Origin: Pseudomonadota bacterium
GTDB taxonomy: Bacteria; Desulfobacterota; Desulfobulbia; Desulfobulbales; JAGXFP01
Length of the DNA stretch: 42,372 nt
Assembly (NCBI GenBank): GCA_018814305.1
Contig: JAHJAA010000029.1
Coordinates: 1-42,372, forward strand
Reading direction: 5' to 3'
Numbering within the stretch: position 1 is the first letter of the stretch; every line of letters starts with the position of its first letter. This document shows positions 32,112-40,200 of the stretch, piece after piece. The position numbers and the translations under genes were made by a program. Below the pieces are notes generated by a model. The model did not search any database. It had not been told where the DNA came from and saw only the letters and a list, made by a program, of their open reading frames with translations.

Positions 32112-32885
32112 ATGCTTCTCGCCGTCGACGTCGGAAACAGCCATACCGTCCTGGGCCTTTTCCGCGAAACCTTACTCGTCACCCATTGGCGAATCCGCAC
32201 CGAATCAGCCATTACCGCCGACGAACTGGCCTCGACCCTCCAGACTCTCTTCACCATAGAGCACGTGACCTTTGCTGAGGTCACGGACATGGTTATTGCC
32301 AGCGTGGTGCCCCAGATTCTGGCAGTCTGGCACGCTCTAGCAAAAATCCGTTTTTCCCTAACCCCCCTTGACATTGATCATCAAACAACCGGCGGGATGA
32401 AGGTCCTGATCGACAACCCGGCCGAGGTCGGGGCTGATCGATTGGTCAATGCAATTGCCGCCTACACCCAGTATAGCCTGCCGTTAATCATCGTCGACTT
32501 CGGCACCGCCATCACCCTGGATTGCGTCTCCGAACAGGGCGATTATCTCGGTGGAGTCATTGCCCCTGGGTCCAGCATCGCCATGGAGGCCTTAGGCCGG
32601 AGAACAGCAAAACTGCCCCGGGTGGATATTTCCATCCCCCCCAACCAGGTGATCGGAAAAAATACAGTGGATGCCATCAAGAGCGGAATACTCTTCGGGT
32701 TCGGCGGTCTGGTCGAAACCCTGATCCAGCAAATCAAACAGGAAATGGCGCCGGCGGAACCCAAGGTCATCGCCACCGGCGGTATGGCCCATTTAATCTC
32801 CCCATACGCCCCATCCATCGAAGCAATCGACCCCATGCTCACCTTGACCGGACTGCGTCTCCTCCATGAACGAAACCATCCGTAA
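32112..32885 (+). CDS. coaX: Type III pantothenate kinase
   Basis: This 257-residue enzyme catalyses the first step of coenzyme A synthesis: pantothenate + ATP to 4'-phosphopantothenate. ASKHA-fold motifs are MLLAVDVGNSHTVLGLF (phosphate 1), 'NPAEVGADRLVNAIAAY', 'IVDFGTAITLDCVS' (phosphate 2) and 'VIATGGMAHLI' (adenosine). The length matches the family (~255). The final 20 nt overlap the start of the S66 peptidase gene in another frame, indicating co-transcription. Confidence 0.95.
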   Translation: MLLAVDVGNSHTVLGLFRETLLVTHWRIRTESAITADELASTLQTLFTIEHVTFAEVTDMVIASVVPQILAVWHALAKIRFSLTPLDIDHQTTGGMKVLIDNPAEVGADRLVNAIAAYTQYSLPLIIVDFGTAITLDCVSEQGDYLGGVIAPGSSIAMEALGRRTAKLPRVDISIPPNQVIGKNTVDAIKSGILFGFGGLVETLIQQIKQEMAPAEPKVIATGGMAHLISPYAPSIEAIDPMLTLTGLRLLHERNHP

Positions 32886-33792
32886 AGGCATCATCCCCCG
32901 CCCTCTTGCCCCGGGGGATGAGATCGGCCTGATTACCCCGGCTGGACCACTGGTCGATCAGGATAAATTCGCCGCAGGGGTTGATCGGTTACGATCGGCC
33001 GGGTACTCAGTACGGTTACCGGAGGGCCTGACCGAGTCCTCCCATTATCTGGCCGCTTCCGACCTGGACCGAGCCGACCAATTGCTGACCGTCTGGCGGG
33101 ATCCTCAGATCAAGGCGATCATCGCCGCCCGCGGCGGTTATGGTTGCCTCCGCCTACTGCCCCACCTCGAACCATATCTACCCGACCTGCCACCAAAGAT
33201 CATCGCCGGGTTCAGCGATGTCACTGTTCTGCTCAATCATATCAGCCAAGTCACCGGCAATGTAACCTATCATAGCCCCATGGTGACCACCCTTTCCGGA
33301 TGCGACCAACCCTCGTTTCAATCGTTTCTGGCCATGTTGAACGGTACCTTACCCGAAAAAATCCGGCCCGATGATCTGAAGATCCTCTCTCCAGGCCAGG
33401 CGACCGGCATCCTCCGGGGGGGTAACCTGGCCTGTCTGGTCCATCTCATCGGGACTCCATATGAGTTAGACTGGCAGAATAGCATCCTGTTTGTAGAAGA
33501 TACCGGGGAGGCCCCCTACCAGGTGGATCGGATGCTGACCCAACTCCATGCCGCCGGCAGGCTTGACCAACTGGCCGGGTTGATCCTCGGCACGTTCAGC
33601 CATGGTGAGGGAAAAGAACGGGATGATGTATCGCTGATCTGGCAGAGGGTTGTTGAACTTACCGATGGCCGCTACCCGGTATGGGCGAATTTTCCGGTTG
33701 GCCATACCGGCAGAAACCAGGTTCTACCCATCGGTCGTCAGGTGACCATGGACTCGGCAAGCAATGAACTTTCCTTCGCAAAGGTCTTTTAA
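32866..33792 (+). CDS. LD-carboxypeptidase-like S66 peptidase
   Basis: This 308-residue protein of the LdcA/MccF family has 'GDEIGLITPAGPL' at the start, 'AARGGYGCLRLLPHL', the nucleophile region 'IAGFSDVTVLLNHI' (Ser near residue 115), Glu in 'LFVEDTGEAPYQVDRML' and His in 'ILGTFSHGEG', giving the Ser-Glu-His triad. It cleaves L,D-peptide bonds of murein tetrapeptides during cell-wall recycling. MccF-type members instead resist microcin C-like compounds; the coaX context argues for a housekeeping role. No signal peptide, so it is cytoplasmic. Confidence 0.9.
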   Translation: MNETIRKGIIPRPLAPGDEIGLITPAGPLVDQDKFAAGVDRLRSAGYSVRLPEGLTESSHYLAASDLDRADQLLTVWRDPQIKAIIAARGGYGCLRLLPHLEPYLPDLPPKIIAGFSDVTVLLNHISQVTGNVTYHSPMVTTLSGCDQPSFQSFLAMLNGTLPEKIRPDDLKILSPGQATGILRGGNLACLVHLIGTPYELDWQNSILFVEDTGEAPYQVDRMLTQLHAAGRLDQLAGLILGTFSHGEGKERDDVSLIWQRVVELTDGRYPVWANFPVGHTGRNQVLPIGRQVTMDSASNELSFAKVF

Positions 33793-33866
33793 TCCAGGCA
33801 GGGGTAACCAGTTTCCATTTTCGGAATGAGGCTTTTTCAAGAAGGTCAAGGGTAACAAGTAGTTGG

Positions 33867-33912
33867 GCGGAGATTCACAAGCAACCGTGTAGTTTGAAGC
33901 GGAGATTCACAA
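33867..33912 (+). repeat. Direct repeat of GCGGAGATTCACAA, 32-bp period
   Basis: The same 14 bp occur at 33867-33880 and 33899-33912, and the 8 bp before each copy are also similar (GTAGTT..). They lie in the ~145-bp convergent gap between the S66 peptidase and plsC genes, near a small hairpin (GTTTCC...GGAAAC, 33921-33936) that overlaps the plsC stop and could help terminate transcription. Function unknown. Confidence 0.5.
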
Positions 33913-33935
33913 AAAAGACCGTTTCCGGATGGAAA

Positions 33936-34658
33936 CTAAAGATGTGCCTCGTTGATCAAGCGCTCCACTTCATCATGGAGACGTTCGGCCAACTCCCCCT
34001 TTTGCTTCGGGTTGAATGAAGCGGTTATCAGAGGTTGTCCGACCCGAATCAATACCGGACCAGGCCGGGCAAAGAACTTCCCCTTGGGCAATATTTCATG
34101 GGTTCCGATAATGGCCACCGGGACCAGGTCCACCCCGGACTGCATGGCCAGATGCATGGCCCCGGCTTTAAATGGCTGGAGTTTTCCGTCCGGACTGCGG
34201 GTCCCTTCCGGAAAAATGATCACCGAAGCCCCGCCGGCAATCCGCCGGGCGGCGGCAACCAGACTCTTCATGGCAGCCCGGCCATGGGAACGGTCTACGG
34301 AAATGTAATCGGCCCGGAGCATGGCCCGACCGAACAGGGGTATCTTAAAAAGTTCCTTTTTGGCCAACCAGCGCAGATCATACTCAAAAAAACCGGACAG
34401 GACGACAATATCAAATTGACTGAGGTGGTTGGCGGCAAAGATGTAGGATTTTCCCGGCCCCAGATTTTCATACCCTTCCACTCGAACCGGCACCCCGGCA
34501 AACCAGGCAATCACCCTTCCCCACAGGCGCGGAAAAGCCTGGACCCGCGTTGCGGGCCATCGCAGAAATACCGCCGTGACCAGGGTCAACACACTGACCA
34601 GAAGGGTCATGAACGGAACGACCACCAGCAAGGAAAGTGAACGAAAGAAATTCAGCAT
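33936..34658 (-). CDS. plsC: 1-acyl-sn-glycerol-3-phosphate acyltransferase
   Basis: This ~240-residue inner-membrane enzyme adds the second acyl chain in phosphatidic acid synthesis. It has an N-terminal membrane helix (LVVVPFMTLLVSVLTLVTAV), the catalytic HX4D motif in ANHLSQFD, the glycerol-phosphate-binding FPEGTRSPDG motif, and a later PVAIIGTHEI block. The ATG at 34658 is preferred; an upstream TTG at 34676 would add six residues. Monocistronic, convergent with the S66 peptidase gene and divergent from the methyltransferase gene. Confidence 0.92.
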   Translation of the reverse strand: MLNFFRSLSLLVVVPFMTLLVSVLTLVTAVFLRWPATRVQAFPRLWGRVIAWFAGVPVRVEGYENLGPGKSYIFAANHLSQFDIVVLSGFFEYDLRWLAKKELFKIPLFGRAMLRADYISVDRSHGRAAMKSLVAAARRIAGGASVIIFPEGTRSPDGKLQPFKAGAMHLAMQSGVDLVPVAIIGTHEILPKGKFFARPGPVLIRVGQPLITASFNPKQKGELAERLHDEVERLINEAHL

Positions 34659-34783
34659 AAGTCTGTATCTGGCCAAGCCAAAATAGGTTTATCATATTGA
34701 TTTCGTTAGGGATTCAAGGTACCATAGCCATTTCCTTCTGGCAAGCGCATAATAAACGACAAAAGAACCACAGGTTTTAACCA

Positions 34784-35635
34784 ATGCTCCAACCACCATA
34801 TACCAAGTATCAACGACTCTATGTCTATCATCTGGATGGCCAAGCCCTACCGGAGGTAAATGACCCGGACCTGATCGGAACCTGGGTTGAAGACGGAACG
34901 CCCATCCTCTTTTTTCACCGCCCCAAGGAACGCTTGATCAAAGAGATCTGCCTCCGGTACGGTTGCAACGTCATCTATGAAGCGGATCTTGACTATGTCG
35001 ACTGGGAGGCCGGGCAGCAGATTGCGTCCTATACCGTTGAAGGAATCACCATTGTCCCGGAATGGGAGGAGGGAGTTGCCGATATCAGACTGGATCCAAG
35101 CGTGATCTTCGGCAGTGGGTTTCACCCCTCGACCCGACTTTGCCTGGAAACCCTGATTAAATACTGCCGGACACCGGAGTTCGCCCCAAGGACCATGCTC
35201 GATCTGGGAACCGGCACCGGCTTACTGGCAATAGCTGCAGCCTGGCTCGGAGTTGAATCAATTACCGCCTTTGACAACAACCCCTTGGCCTGCCGGGTGG
35301 CCGAAAAAAACATCCGGCTGAACAATTTTGAAAAGAGGATTACGGTCGCCGAGGCCGATCTCAGGAAATCAACTCCGGATACCCGGGTGGATCTGGTCGT
35401 GGCCAACCTCTACCATACCTTACTGGCCGGGCTATTCCAGAAGCCTTCTTTCTGGCAGGCGCAACTCTACATCTTCGCGGGATTTATTCCATCCATGGAG
35501 CAGGAACTTCTGGCGTCCCTACCTCCTCATCGAACCCAGATGGTTGAACGTCGACGCATGGATCGCTGGTGTCTTTGGGTGATCAAACCGAAAACCGCAC
35601 CTGGCACTTCTGATTGGCAGGCACTCCGGCCATAG
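34784..35635 (+). CDS. PrmA-like class I SAM methyltransferase
   Basis: This 283-residue protein resembles ribosomal protein L11 methyltransferase. After an ~115-residue N-terminal domain comes 'SVIFGSGFHPSTRLCLETLI', the PrmA-type motif before the Rossmann core. Then the SAM loop 'MLDLGTGTGLLAIAAAWLG', acidic 'ITAFDNNPLACRVAEKNIRL', and 'DLVVANLYHTLLAGL', where canonical PrmA has VANILA. That last difference and a variable N-terminal domain leave open whether the target is L11 or another protein. No clear ribosome binding site. Confidence 0.78.
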   Translation: MLQPPYTKYQRLYVYHLDGQALPEVNDPDLIGTWVEDGTPILFFHRPKERLIKEICLRYGCNVIYEADLDYVDWEAGQQIASYTVEGITIVPEWEEGVADIRLDPSVIFGSGFHPSTRLCLETLIKYCRTPEFAPRTMLDLGTGTGLLAIAAAWLGVESITAFDNNPLACRVAEKNIRLNNFEKRITVAEADLRKSTPDTRVDLVVANLYHTLLAGLFQKPSFWQAQLYIFAGFIPSMEQELLASLPPHRTQMVERRRMDRWCLWVIKPKTAPGTSDWQALRP

Positions 35636-36002
35636 CCGATTTTTTTGTCGTGCAAACTTCTAACTCTGAAAACACATCTCAGTTGAACGAACCCTCGTGG
35701 CTTTCGCCGCACACGGTCACGTTCACGATTCCACCAGGATTACCTTTACAATGGAATCCGTCTCCATCTTTTCTTCCTTCTTAGGGACTCGGAAAATGCT
35801 GATATACCATAACGCATCCCGCCTTCGGGTCATCTTGGGTCGCGCCTCAATCGCAGGTATGCGAGGAATCGAGACTCCGAAATCCTCGCCGTAACAGCGA
35901 CAGCGGTGTCTGCTGCTACGCCTGTGGTTTTACTCAATCGGTGCAATCCAACCTGACCCAAATTCGAGCGCGATCCAGGTACATCAGGATTTTCCGACCC
36001 CC
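35636..36002. other. Intergenic interval, no gene seen
   Basis: This ~370-bp gap separates the methyltransferase gene from the convergent small membrane protein gene. I found no convincing coding frame, tRNA or terminator; short open frames here lack ribosome binding sites and recognisable sequence. Confidence 0.4.
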
Positions 36003-36239
36003 TTATTCCACGGAAGCCGGCTCAGGCTTATCTTTTTGCAACGAGACCAGAGAAAAAACTGCCGGGATAACCGCCACGGCAGAAAACGGGCCGAGGGCCA
36101 TAAATAACAAGAAGGTTACCAGACCCCAGATTATTTCACTGTGGGCCTTAAGACGACTGAGAAGAGTGGTCTGGACCGGGTGGCCCAAAGATACCGTGAT
36201 GCGGTGGGGCTTATTGAGAGTGTGACTTATCGTGCTCAT
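36003..36239 (-). CDS. Small two-helix membrane protein
   Basis: This 78-residue hypothetical protein has a basic N-terminal half (residues 1-33) and a hydrophobic hairpin in the second (IIWGLVTFLLFMALGP, then AVAVIPAVFSLVSL), ending in a charged tail. A strong AGGAGG lies 6 nt before the ATG, so it is likely to be real despite its size. It follows the MerR regulator gene on the same strand by ~77 bp and may be its target or part of the NrfD-MerR transcript. Function unknown. Confidence 0.6.
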   Translation of the reverse strand: MSTISHTLNKPHRITVSLGHPVQTTLLSRLKAHSEIIWGLVTFLLFMALGPFSAVAVIPAVFSLVSLQKDKPEPASVE

Positions 36240-36316
36240 CTTCGCCTCCTCTGTTTTTACCGATCAGATCGCTTAAAAGCCATGATCCATCAATCGGTAC
36301 TGATCGCTTCGCTCCG

Positions 36317-36670
36317 TCAGGCAACCTTGTCGCCTGCGCTTCTCTGAAGAACCAACTTTCGTGGAACCAGGCCATTGGCCATGAAAGCCGTACAGTCTTT
36401 CCTCTGCTCAAAAGGACAATCCGCCACATTCCAACATGGGGTATATTGCAGAAGCTTTTTGATCGCTGCGATACTGATACCCTGCTCATGGATCATATTC
36501 CGCAAGCACTGGATCCATTTGATATCATCCATGGTAAAGTAACGCCATTTGCCCTGTCGGATAGGCCTGATCAGGTCTTCTTTCTCATAGATCCGCAGGG
36601 TTCGCGGATGGACCTCTAACATCTTGGCTGCCGTACCGATGGTGAATATTGCCTTGTCGTCGCCAATCAT
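36317..36670 (-). CDS. MerR-family regulator with C-terminal cysteine motif
   Basis: This 117-residue transcriptional regulator begins with a MerR winged HTH (FTIGTAAKMLEVHPRTLRIY, EKEDLIRPIR, then WRYFTMDDIKWIQCLR). The C-terminal part holds C79, C85 and C93 in 'PCWNVADCPFEQRKDCTAF', a CW...C...C pattern that could bind a metal or Fe-S centre and sense redox state. The start at 36670 is set by GGGAGGGG upstream; the longer open frame to 36898 overlaps the NrfD gene. A GC-rich hairpin separates it from NrfD. Its position suggests control of the respiratory module. Confidence 0.85.
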   Translation of the reverse strand: MIGDDKAIFTIGTAAKMLEVHPRTLRIYEKEDLIRPIRQGKWRYFTMDDIKWIQCLRNMIHEQGISIAAIKKLLQYTPCWNVADCPFEQRKDCTAFMANGLVPRKLVLQRSAGDKVA

Positions 36671-36684
36671 AATCCCCTCCCTGT

Positions 36685-36707
36685 CCCGGGGGCGCGGGGC
36701 CCCCGGG
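36685..36707 (-). terminator. GC-rich hairpin between NrfD gene and merR-like gene
   Basis: CCCGGGGGC (36685-36693) and GCCCCCGGG (36699-36707) pair perfectly around a 5-nt loop. There is no T-run, so it is more likely a processing or stabilising intercistronic hairpin, or a partial terminator, than a full stop. It sits directly upstream of the regulator's ribosome binding site. Confidence 0.5.
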
Positions 36708-36719
36708 AGTGGTTGCATA

Positions 36720-37925
36720 TTAATGACCTGCGGAGTGTCGAAATGCCTTGCCAAAGAACCGCTCGCCGAGCAAGAAACCTGCGCCCATGAGCCCGAAGGC
36801 TCCAAGCAGCACCATAAACTCGGAGGCGGAGGGGATATAGGCCTGATACAAAGGCAGGTTATCCCAACCGTAAAAGTGAGGAACCTGCTGGCCGGCAACC
36901 ACTAAATCATACCGTTGAAAGAAACCACCGACCAGGGCCATCAAGGCAGCACTGGACATGGCCTGAATACTACGGAATCCTGAGAGGACCAGAATAATGA
37001 GAGGCATCACCATCCCGATCGCAACTTCAAAGACCCAGAAGTTGGTGGACAGGGGTCCATCAATAAGACTGCCTGCTGCCAATCGGCCCAACTCCGAACC
37101 GCCGGTGTAGTATGAGATGAACTTCCAGACTGTGGCCACGGCAATCAGGAACAGCACTCCAGCCATGACTTTACCGGCGGCCTGCAGTCCCTGGAATACT
37201 TCACCTTCAACCGGTTGTCGCCGGATAACATGGGCAAAATGGGTAAAGAGAATGATGGCAGCCGCACCGGTCATAAAGGCGGAGGCCAAAAAGTAGACCG
37301 GCAACTGAGAGCCGTACCAGAAAGGATGGGCGGACAGGGTCGAGAAAACAGCACCAAGATTGGTGTTGGCCATGACCTCGGCCAGGGCGCCACCAACCCC
37401 CAGGGCGACGGCCAGCTTAAAGCGACCGGTTAAAATCAGGAAGAATTCAACCAGCATCATACCCACGGCCATCCCGTAAAGGGTACCCATCCACCAGATA
37501 TTCGAGGTGAAATTTGGTGAAATAATATTGTAGATCGCCAGCCTCCAGGGATTCTCCAGCTCCAATCCGATCATGAAGAAGGCCGACAGAATGCTCACGA
37601 TGGATAGAAAAACCATCCGGTTGGCCAAAGGAGCCAGCCGGTTCCCGCCGAAGATGTGACTGAGGGCGGCCAGCAGACAGAGCCCGGTTGAGGTGATGGC
37701 GAAAAAGGCATAGCTTGAGATCAATATACCCCAGGGCATCTCCCGAGTATTGTTGTACGCCACATGATGACCGGCATAAAACGCATAGAGTCCTACGCCG
37801 AGGCCACTCAACAACATGAGCAGAAACACCATGGTTACCTTGTTGATTGCCGGACTCCCCACCCGCGGCTCAGCGGCGGCGGCAATCGAACTAGCCGTAG
37901 CTGCGATTGAAAAATTACTGGCCAT
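36720..37925 (-). CDS. NrfD/PsrC/HybB-type quinol-oxidoreductase membrane subunit
   Basis: This ~401-residue polytopic protein has about ten membrane helices (e.g. 'TMVFLLMLLSGLGVGLYAFY', 'MVFLSIVSILSAFFMIGLEL', 'VLLGAFGLMGAGFLLGERFF'). The family anchors periplasmic FeS and cytochrome subunits and exchanges electrons with menaquinol. Its likely partners are encoded upstream on the same strand (triheme cytochrome and Tat-exported FeS protein), but a strong terminator lies between, so it may have its own promoter. The start at 37925 was chosen for the AAGGAGG upstream; an upstream ATG at 37943 lies before that site. A ~570-bp leader region precedes it. Confidence 0.87.
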   Translation of the reverse strand: MASNFSIAATASSIAAAAEPRVGSPAINKVTMVFLLMLLSGLGVGLYAFYAGHHVAYNNTREMPWGILISSYAFFAITSTGLCLLAALSHIFGGNRLAPLANRMVFLSIVSILSAFFMIGLELENPWRLAIYNIISPNFTSNIWWMGTLYGMAVGMMLVEFFLILTGRFKLAVALGVGGALAEVMANTNLGAVFSTLSAHPFWYGSQLPVYFLASAFMTGAAAIILFTHFAHVIRRQPVEGEVFQGLQAAGKVMAGVLFLIAVATVWKFISYYTGGSELGRLAAGSLIDGPLSTNFWVFEVAIGMVMPLIILVLSGFRSIQAMSSAALMALVGGFFQRYDLVVAGQQVPHFYGWDNLPLYQAYIPSASEFMVLLGAFGLMGAGFLLGERFFGKAFRHSAGH

Positions 37926-38422
37926 TTTTCTTCCTCCTTGCAAAGTTTGTTTTCAGAAACAAAATTCCTTAGATAAACTGTCCCTCCCCGAGGACCTCCC
38001 GGTGCGGGGAATAACGCAACACCATTCATCCCCCTATAGAGCAACCGTCGTGCCAAACCAACCATTCCTCCCGGATGTGCCTTGAAAAATCCAAGCAAAC
38101 CATTGGCACCAAAGCGTCGGTTGGGTATATAAATAATTTCTTCCATCAAAAAATCTGAACTACTATTTCAATTAATTTAGACACGAAGGACGAACCTTGC
38201 GTCATTCACCACCCCGAAAGCGGGCGAAACATGCGTCCTTTTAACGAAAGACTGGGATATGGCAATGGGGTAGTTTTGATGACAAAAAGGGGAAGAACGG
38301 GAACCAGAAAATGAGGAGGGGTCGCCCGGAGATACCAGACGGAATAAGGATAAATTGATCGAAGAAACATTTTGTTTAAGAGACAAAGATCTGACAATGG
38401 TTATTGCCGGATCTTTGTTCCC
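37926..38422. other. Long leader region upstream of the NrfD gene, with a structured element
   Basis: Nothing recognisable is encoded here. An element at 38186-38240 has perfectly complementary 7-bp ends (AAGGACG and CGTCCTT) and an inner CCCG-AAAG-CGGG stem, and may be a structured RNA in the NrfD transcript. A 104-codon minus-strand open frame (37835-38149) overlaps the NrfD start, lacks a ribosome binding site and matches nothing known. Confidence 0.35.
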
Positions 38423-38456
38423 AAAAAAAAAACGGGAAGGCCGAAGCCTTCCCGTT
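38423..38456 (-). terminator. Rho-independent terminator after the triheme cytochrome gene
   Basis: On the minus strand the 11-bp stem AACGGGAAGGC / GCCTTCCCGTT closes on a TTCG tetraloop and is followed by a ten-T run (A10 at 38423-38432 on the plus strand). This is a textbook intrinsic terminator, 57 bp after the cytochrome stop, and it ends the FeS-cytochrome transcript. Confidence 0.9.
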
Positions 38457-38513
38457 AATAAAGGAGTCTGCCAACAGGCAGAACCTTTGACGATTTACCT
38501 GGACCGGGGTCCG

Positions 38514-38921
38514 TTATTCATGGCCCTTTTTTTCTTCCGTGCCGGTCGAGGTCTCCTTGTTATACCCCTTCACCCCGATATGACAGACCGTACAGCGGGT
38601 GTTGGAGGCAAAGGCCGTTTCACCATCATGACAGGCACCACAGTATTTGCCCTCATAGAGTGAGGCCATGGTAAAATCATCGCCGGCCTCGGCGCTACCG
38701 GTTTCCATCTGAAAGATCTCATCATGACAACTTTCGCAATCCAATCCCTGGGCCAGATGGTTGGCATGGTCGAAGACCACCGCCTTCACCGGTTTGGTGA
38801 AAATTATTTTTCCCCCATCTTCATCGCCCTCGCCCATGGCCTGCCCAACCCCAACGGCCATGATGCCGACCAGCGCGACCAGGGCCAGAATCAATTCCAA
38901 ACTGAATATTCTCCGTTTCAT
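38514..38921 (-). CDS. Triheme c-type cytochrome (c7/class III-like)
   Basis: This 135-residue exported protein has a signal peptide (LILALVALVGIMAVGVGQAM) and three CxxCH haem sites: CESCH (62-66), CGACH (94-98) and CTVCH (110-114). Distal histidine candidates lie in VVFDHANH. The size and spacing fit periplasmic multiheme c7-type cytochromes of Desulfobacterota, which carry electrons between quinol oxidoreductases and terminal enzymes. It sits 21 bp downstream of the FeS subunit gene, and a strong terminator follows. Confidence 0.9.
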   Translation of the reverse strand: MKRRIFSLELILALVALVGIMAVGVGQAMGEGDEDGGKIIFTKPVKAVVFDHANHLAQGLDCESCHDEIFQMETGSAEAGDDFTMASLYEGKYCGACHDGETAFASNTRCTVCHIGVKGYNKETSTGTEEKKGHE

Positions 38922-38942
38922 TATCGTCGTTCTCCGCTGATA

Positions 38943-39707
38943 TTAGTCATTCATGTAAAATACATTAGGCAGGGCACCGGTTTCAGGCCTTAAAACCCAA
39001 ACGACCTTTTCCGGGGCGTGAACCAGCTTATACAGTTCACTGCTGTAATCAGTCAGGTCGCCAAAGATCCTGGCCTGGGCCGGACAGGCCGCCGCACAAG
39101 CGGTTTTTGACTCGCCTTTGGAGATACGGGTATCAAAACAGAAATTACATTTATCCACGGCCCTGATGCCCTTCCGCTCGTCAAAATACCGGGCATTATA
39201 GGGACAAGCCGCCATGCAGGTCTTGCAACCGATGCATTTTTTTTGGTTCATCATTACGATGCCATTGGTCTTATCCTTATAGGTCGCCGAGGTCGGACAG
39301 ACCCGAACACACGGAGGACGATTGCAATGGTTGCACAGCACCGGCATAAACACCCGCTCCTTTTCACCCCGGCCCAGATCTTTTTCCAACTCGAGAATGG
39401 TTGTCCGATACCCGAAGGAAGGAACATTGTTGGTCCGGACACAGGCCTCTTTGCACCGCTCACAGTCGATGCAGCGATTCTGTCTGATGACCATACTGTA
39501 ATGAGGTTCGTAAGGGAATTTCCCCGCCGGAGGAACCGGGCCCATCTCACCGAGGGCATTGCGGGTTGAGGTCAGGGATAAAACGGAACCGCCGAGAAAC
39601 ACACCGGTTACACCAAGACCGAATTTAAGGAACTTTCGCCGTTCCTCCGAAGGCAGTGCATCCGGGCCTTCATTTTTTTGCCGCTCCAAATTACTGATCT
39701 TCATCAT
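38943..39707 (-). CDS. Tat-exported 4Fe-4S ferredoxin-type oxidoreductase subunit
   Basis: This 254-residue NrfC/HybA/PsrB-like protein begins with a twin-arginine signal (ERRKFLKFGLGVTGVFLGGS, arginines 23-24). It then carries four cysteine clusters: 'CIDCERCKEAC', 'CNHCNRPPCVRVCP', 'CIGCKTCMAACP' and 'CNFC...CAAACP'. These typically bind up to four [4Fe-4S] clusters and relay electrons between an NrfD quinol subunit and periplasmic cytochromes. It is the first gene of a two-gene operon with the triheme cytochrome gene. GGGAGA lies before the ATG. No catalytic molybdopterin subunit is in the window, so the terminal electron acceptor is unknown. Confidence 0.9.
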   Translation of the reverse strand: MMKISNLERQKNEGPDALPSEERRKFLKFGLGVTGVFLGGSVLSLTSTRNALGEMGPVPPAGKFPYEPHYSMVIRQNRCIDCERCKEACVRTNNVPSFGYRTTILELEKDLGRGEKERVFMPVLCNHCNRPPCVRVCPTSATYKDKTNGIVMMNQKKCIGCKTCMAACPYNARYFDERKGIRAVDKCNFCFDTRISKGESKTACAAACPAQARIFGDLTDYSSELYKLVHAPEKVVWVLRPETGALPNVFYMND

Positions 39708-40200
39708 CTCTCTCCCACTGGTTAAAGTCCTTGGGCCCCGAAGAAGCAGGCTACCCGCCTAACTCGTTAAAGACCATACAGGGTCTCATCTTTCAAGCAA
39801 CAAATATCGAAAGTCCGTTTCCCCCCTGAAACCATGACTCCCAATTTATTTGATTATTGGCGGAGATAAAATATCCGTCATTTTAATTTGGCTCTCCCGC
39901 ATGTCAAGGGAATTCTCCGCACCACCAAACCGAACTATCACATTGTAGTAGTTGTACTTTATTGCCGTGACCGGGGATGTTTCCATTTGACTTTTCCCCT
40001 GCCTTGCATTTAGTGTTCGTTAGTGTCTGTCCACAAATAAAGGTTTTATTTGTAGATCCAGGACTGCGAAGCAAATAAGCACAGGCATATATATGATATC
40101 TATGGCATTATTTTTTGAGCATGACGCAGCGATTCGACGAAAGGACCATGTCTGGACAGACCCTCGTTAATAATGATTATCAAGCAGCCAGGCAGAAAAA
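39708..40200. other. Divergent intergenic region with inverted repeats
   Basis: This ~490-bp gap lies between the FeS subunit gene (minus) and the sigma54 activator gene (plus). It contains a 9-bp hairpin (ACAAATAAA at 40033-40041 and TTTATTTGT at 40045-40053) and a 9-bp inverted pair GTCTGTCCA (40025-40033) / TGGACAGAC (40152-40160) 118 bp apart, resembling small transposon ends. I found no sigma54 (-24/-12) site on either strand. Confidence 0.45.

Noticed and set aside
33867-33912. CRISPR-like repeat pair
   Set aside because: Only two short copies, an 18-bp spacer and no cas genes; simple direct repeats are the better reading.
35697-35894. 65-codon plus-strand frame after the methyltransferase gene
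   Set aside because: No ribosome binding site or recognisable sequence; treated as non-coding.
37835-38149. 104-codon minus-strand frame upstream of and overlapping the NrfD start
   Set aside because: No ribosome binding site, overlaps the NrfD gene, and its composition looks non-coding.
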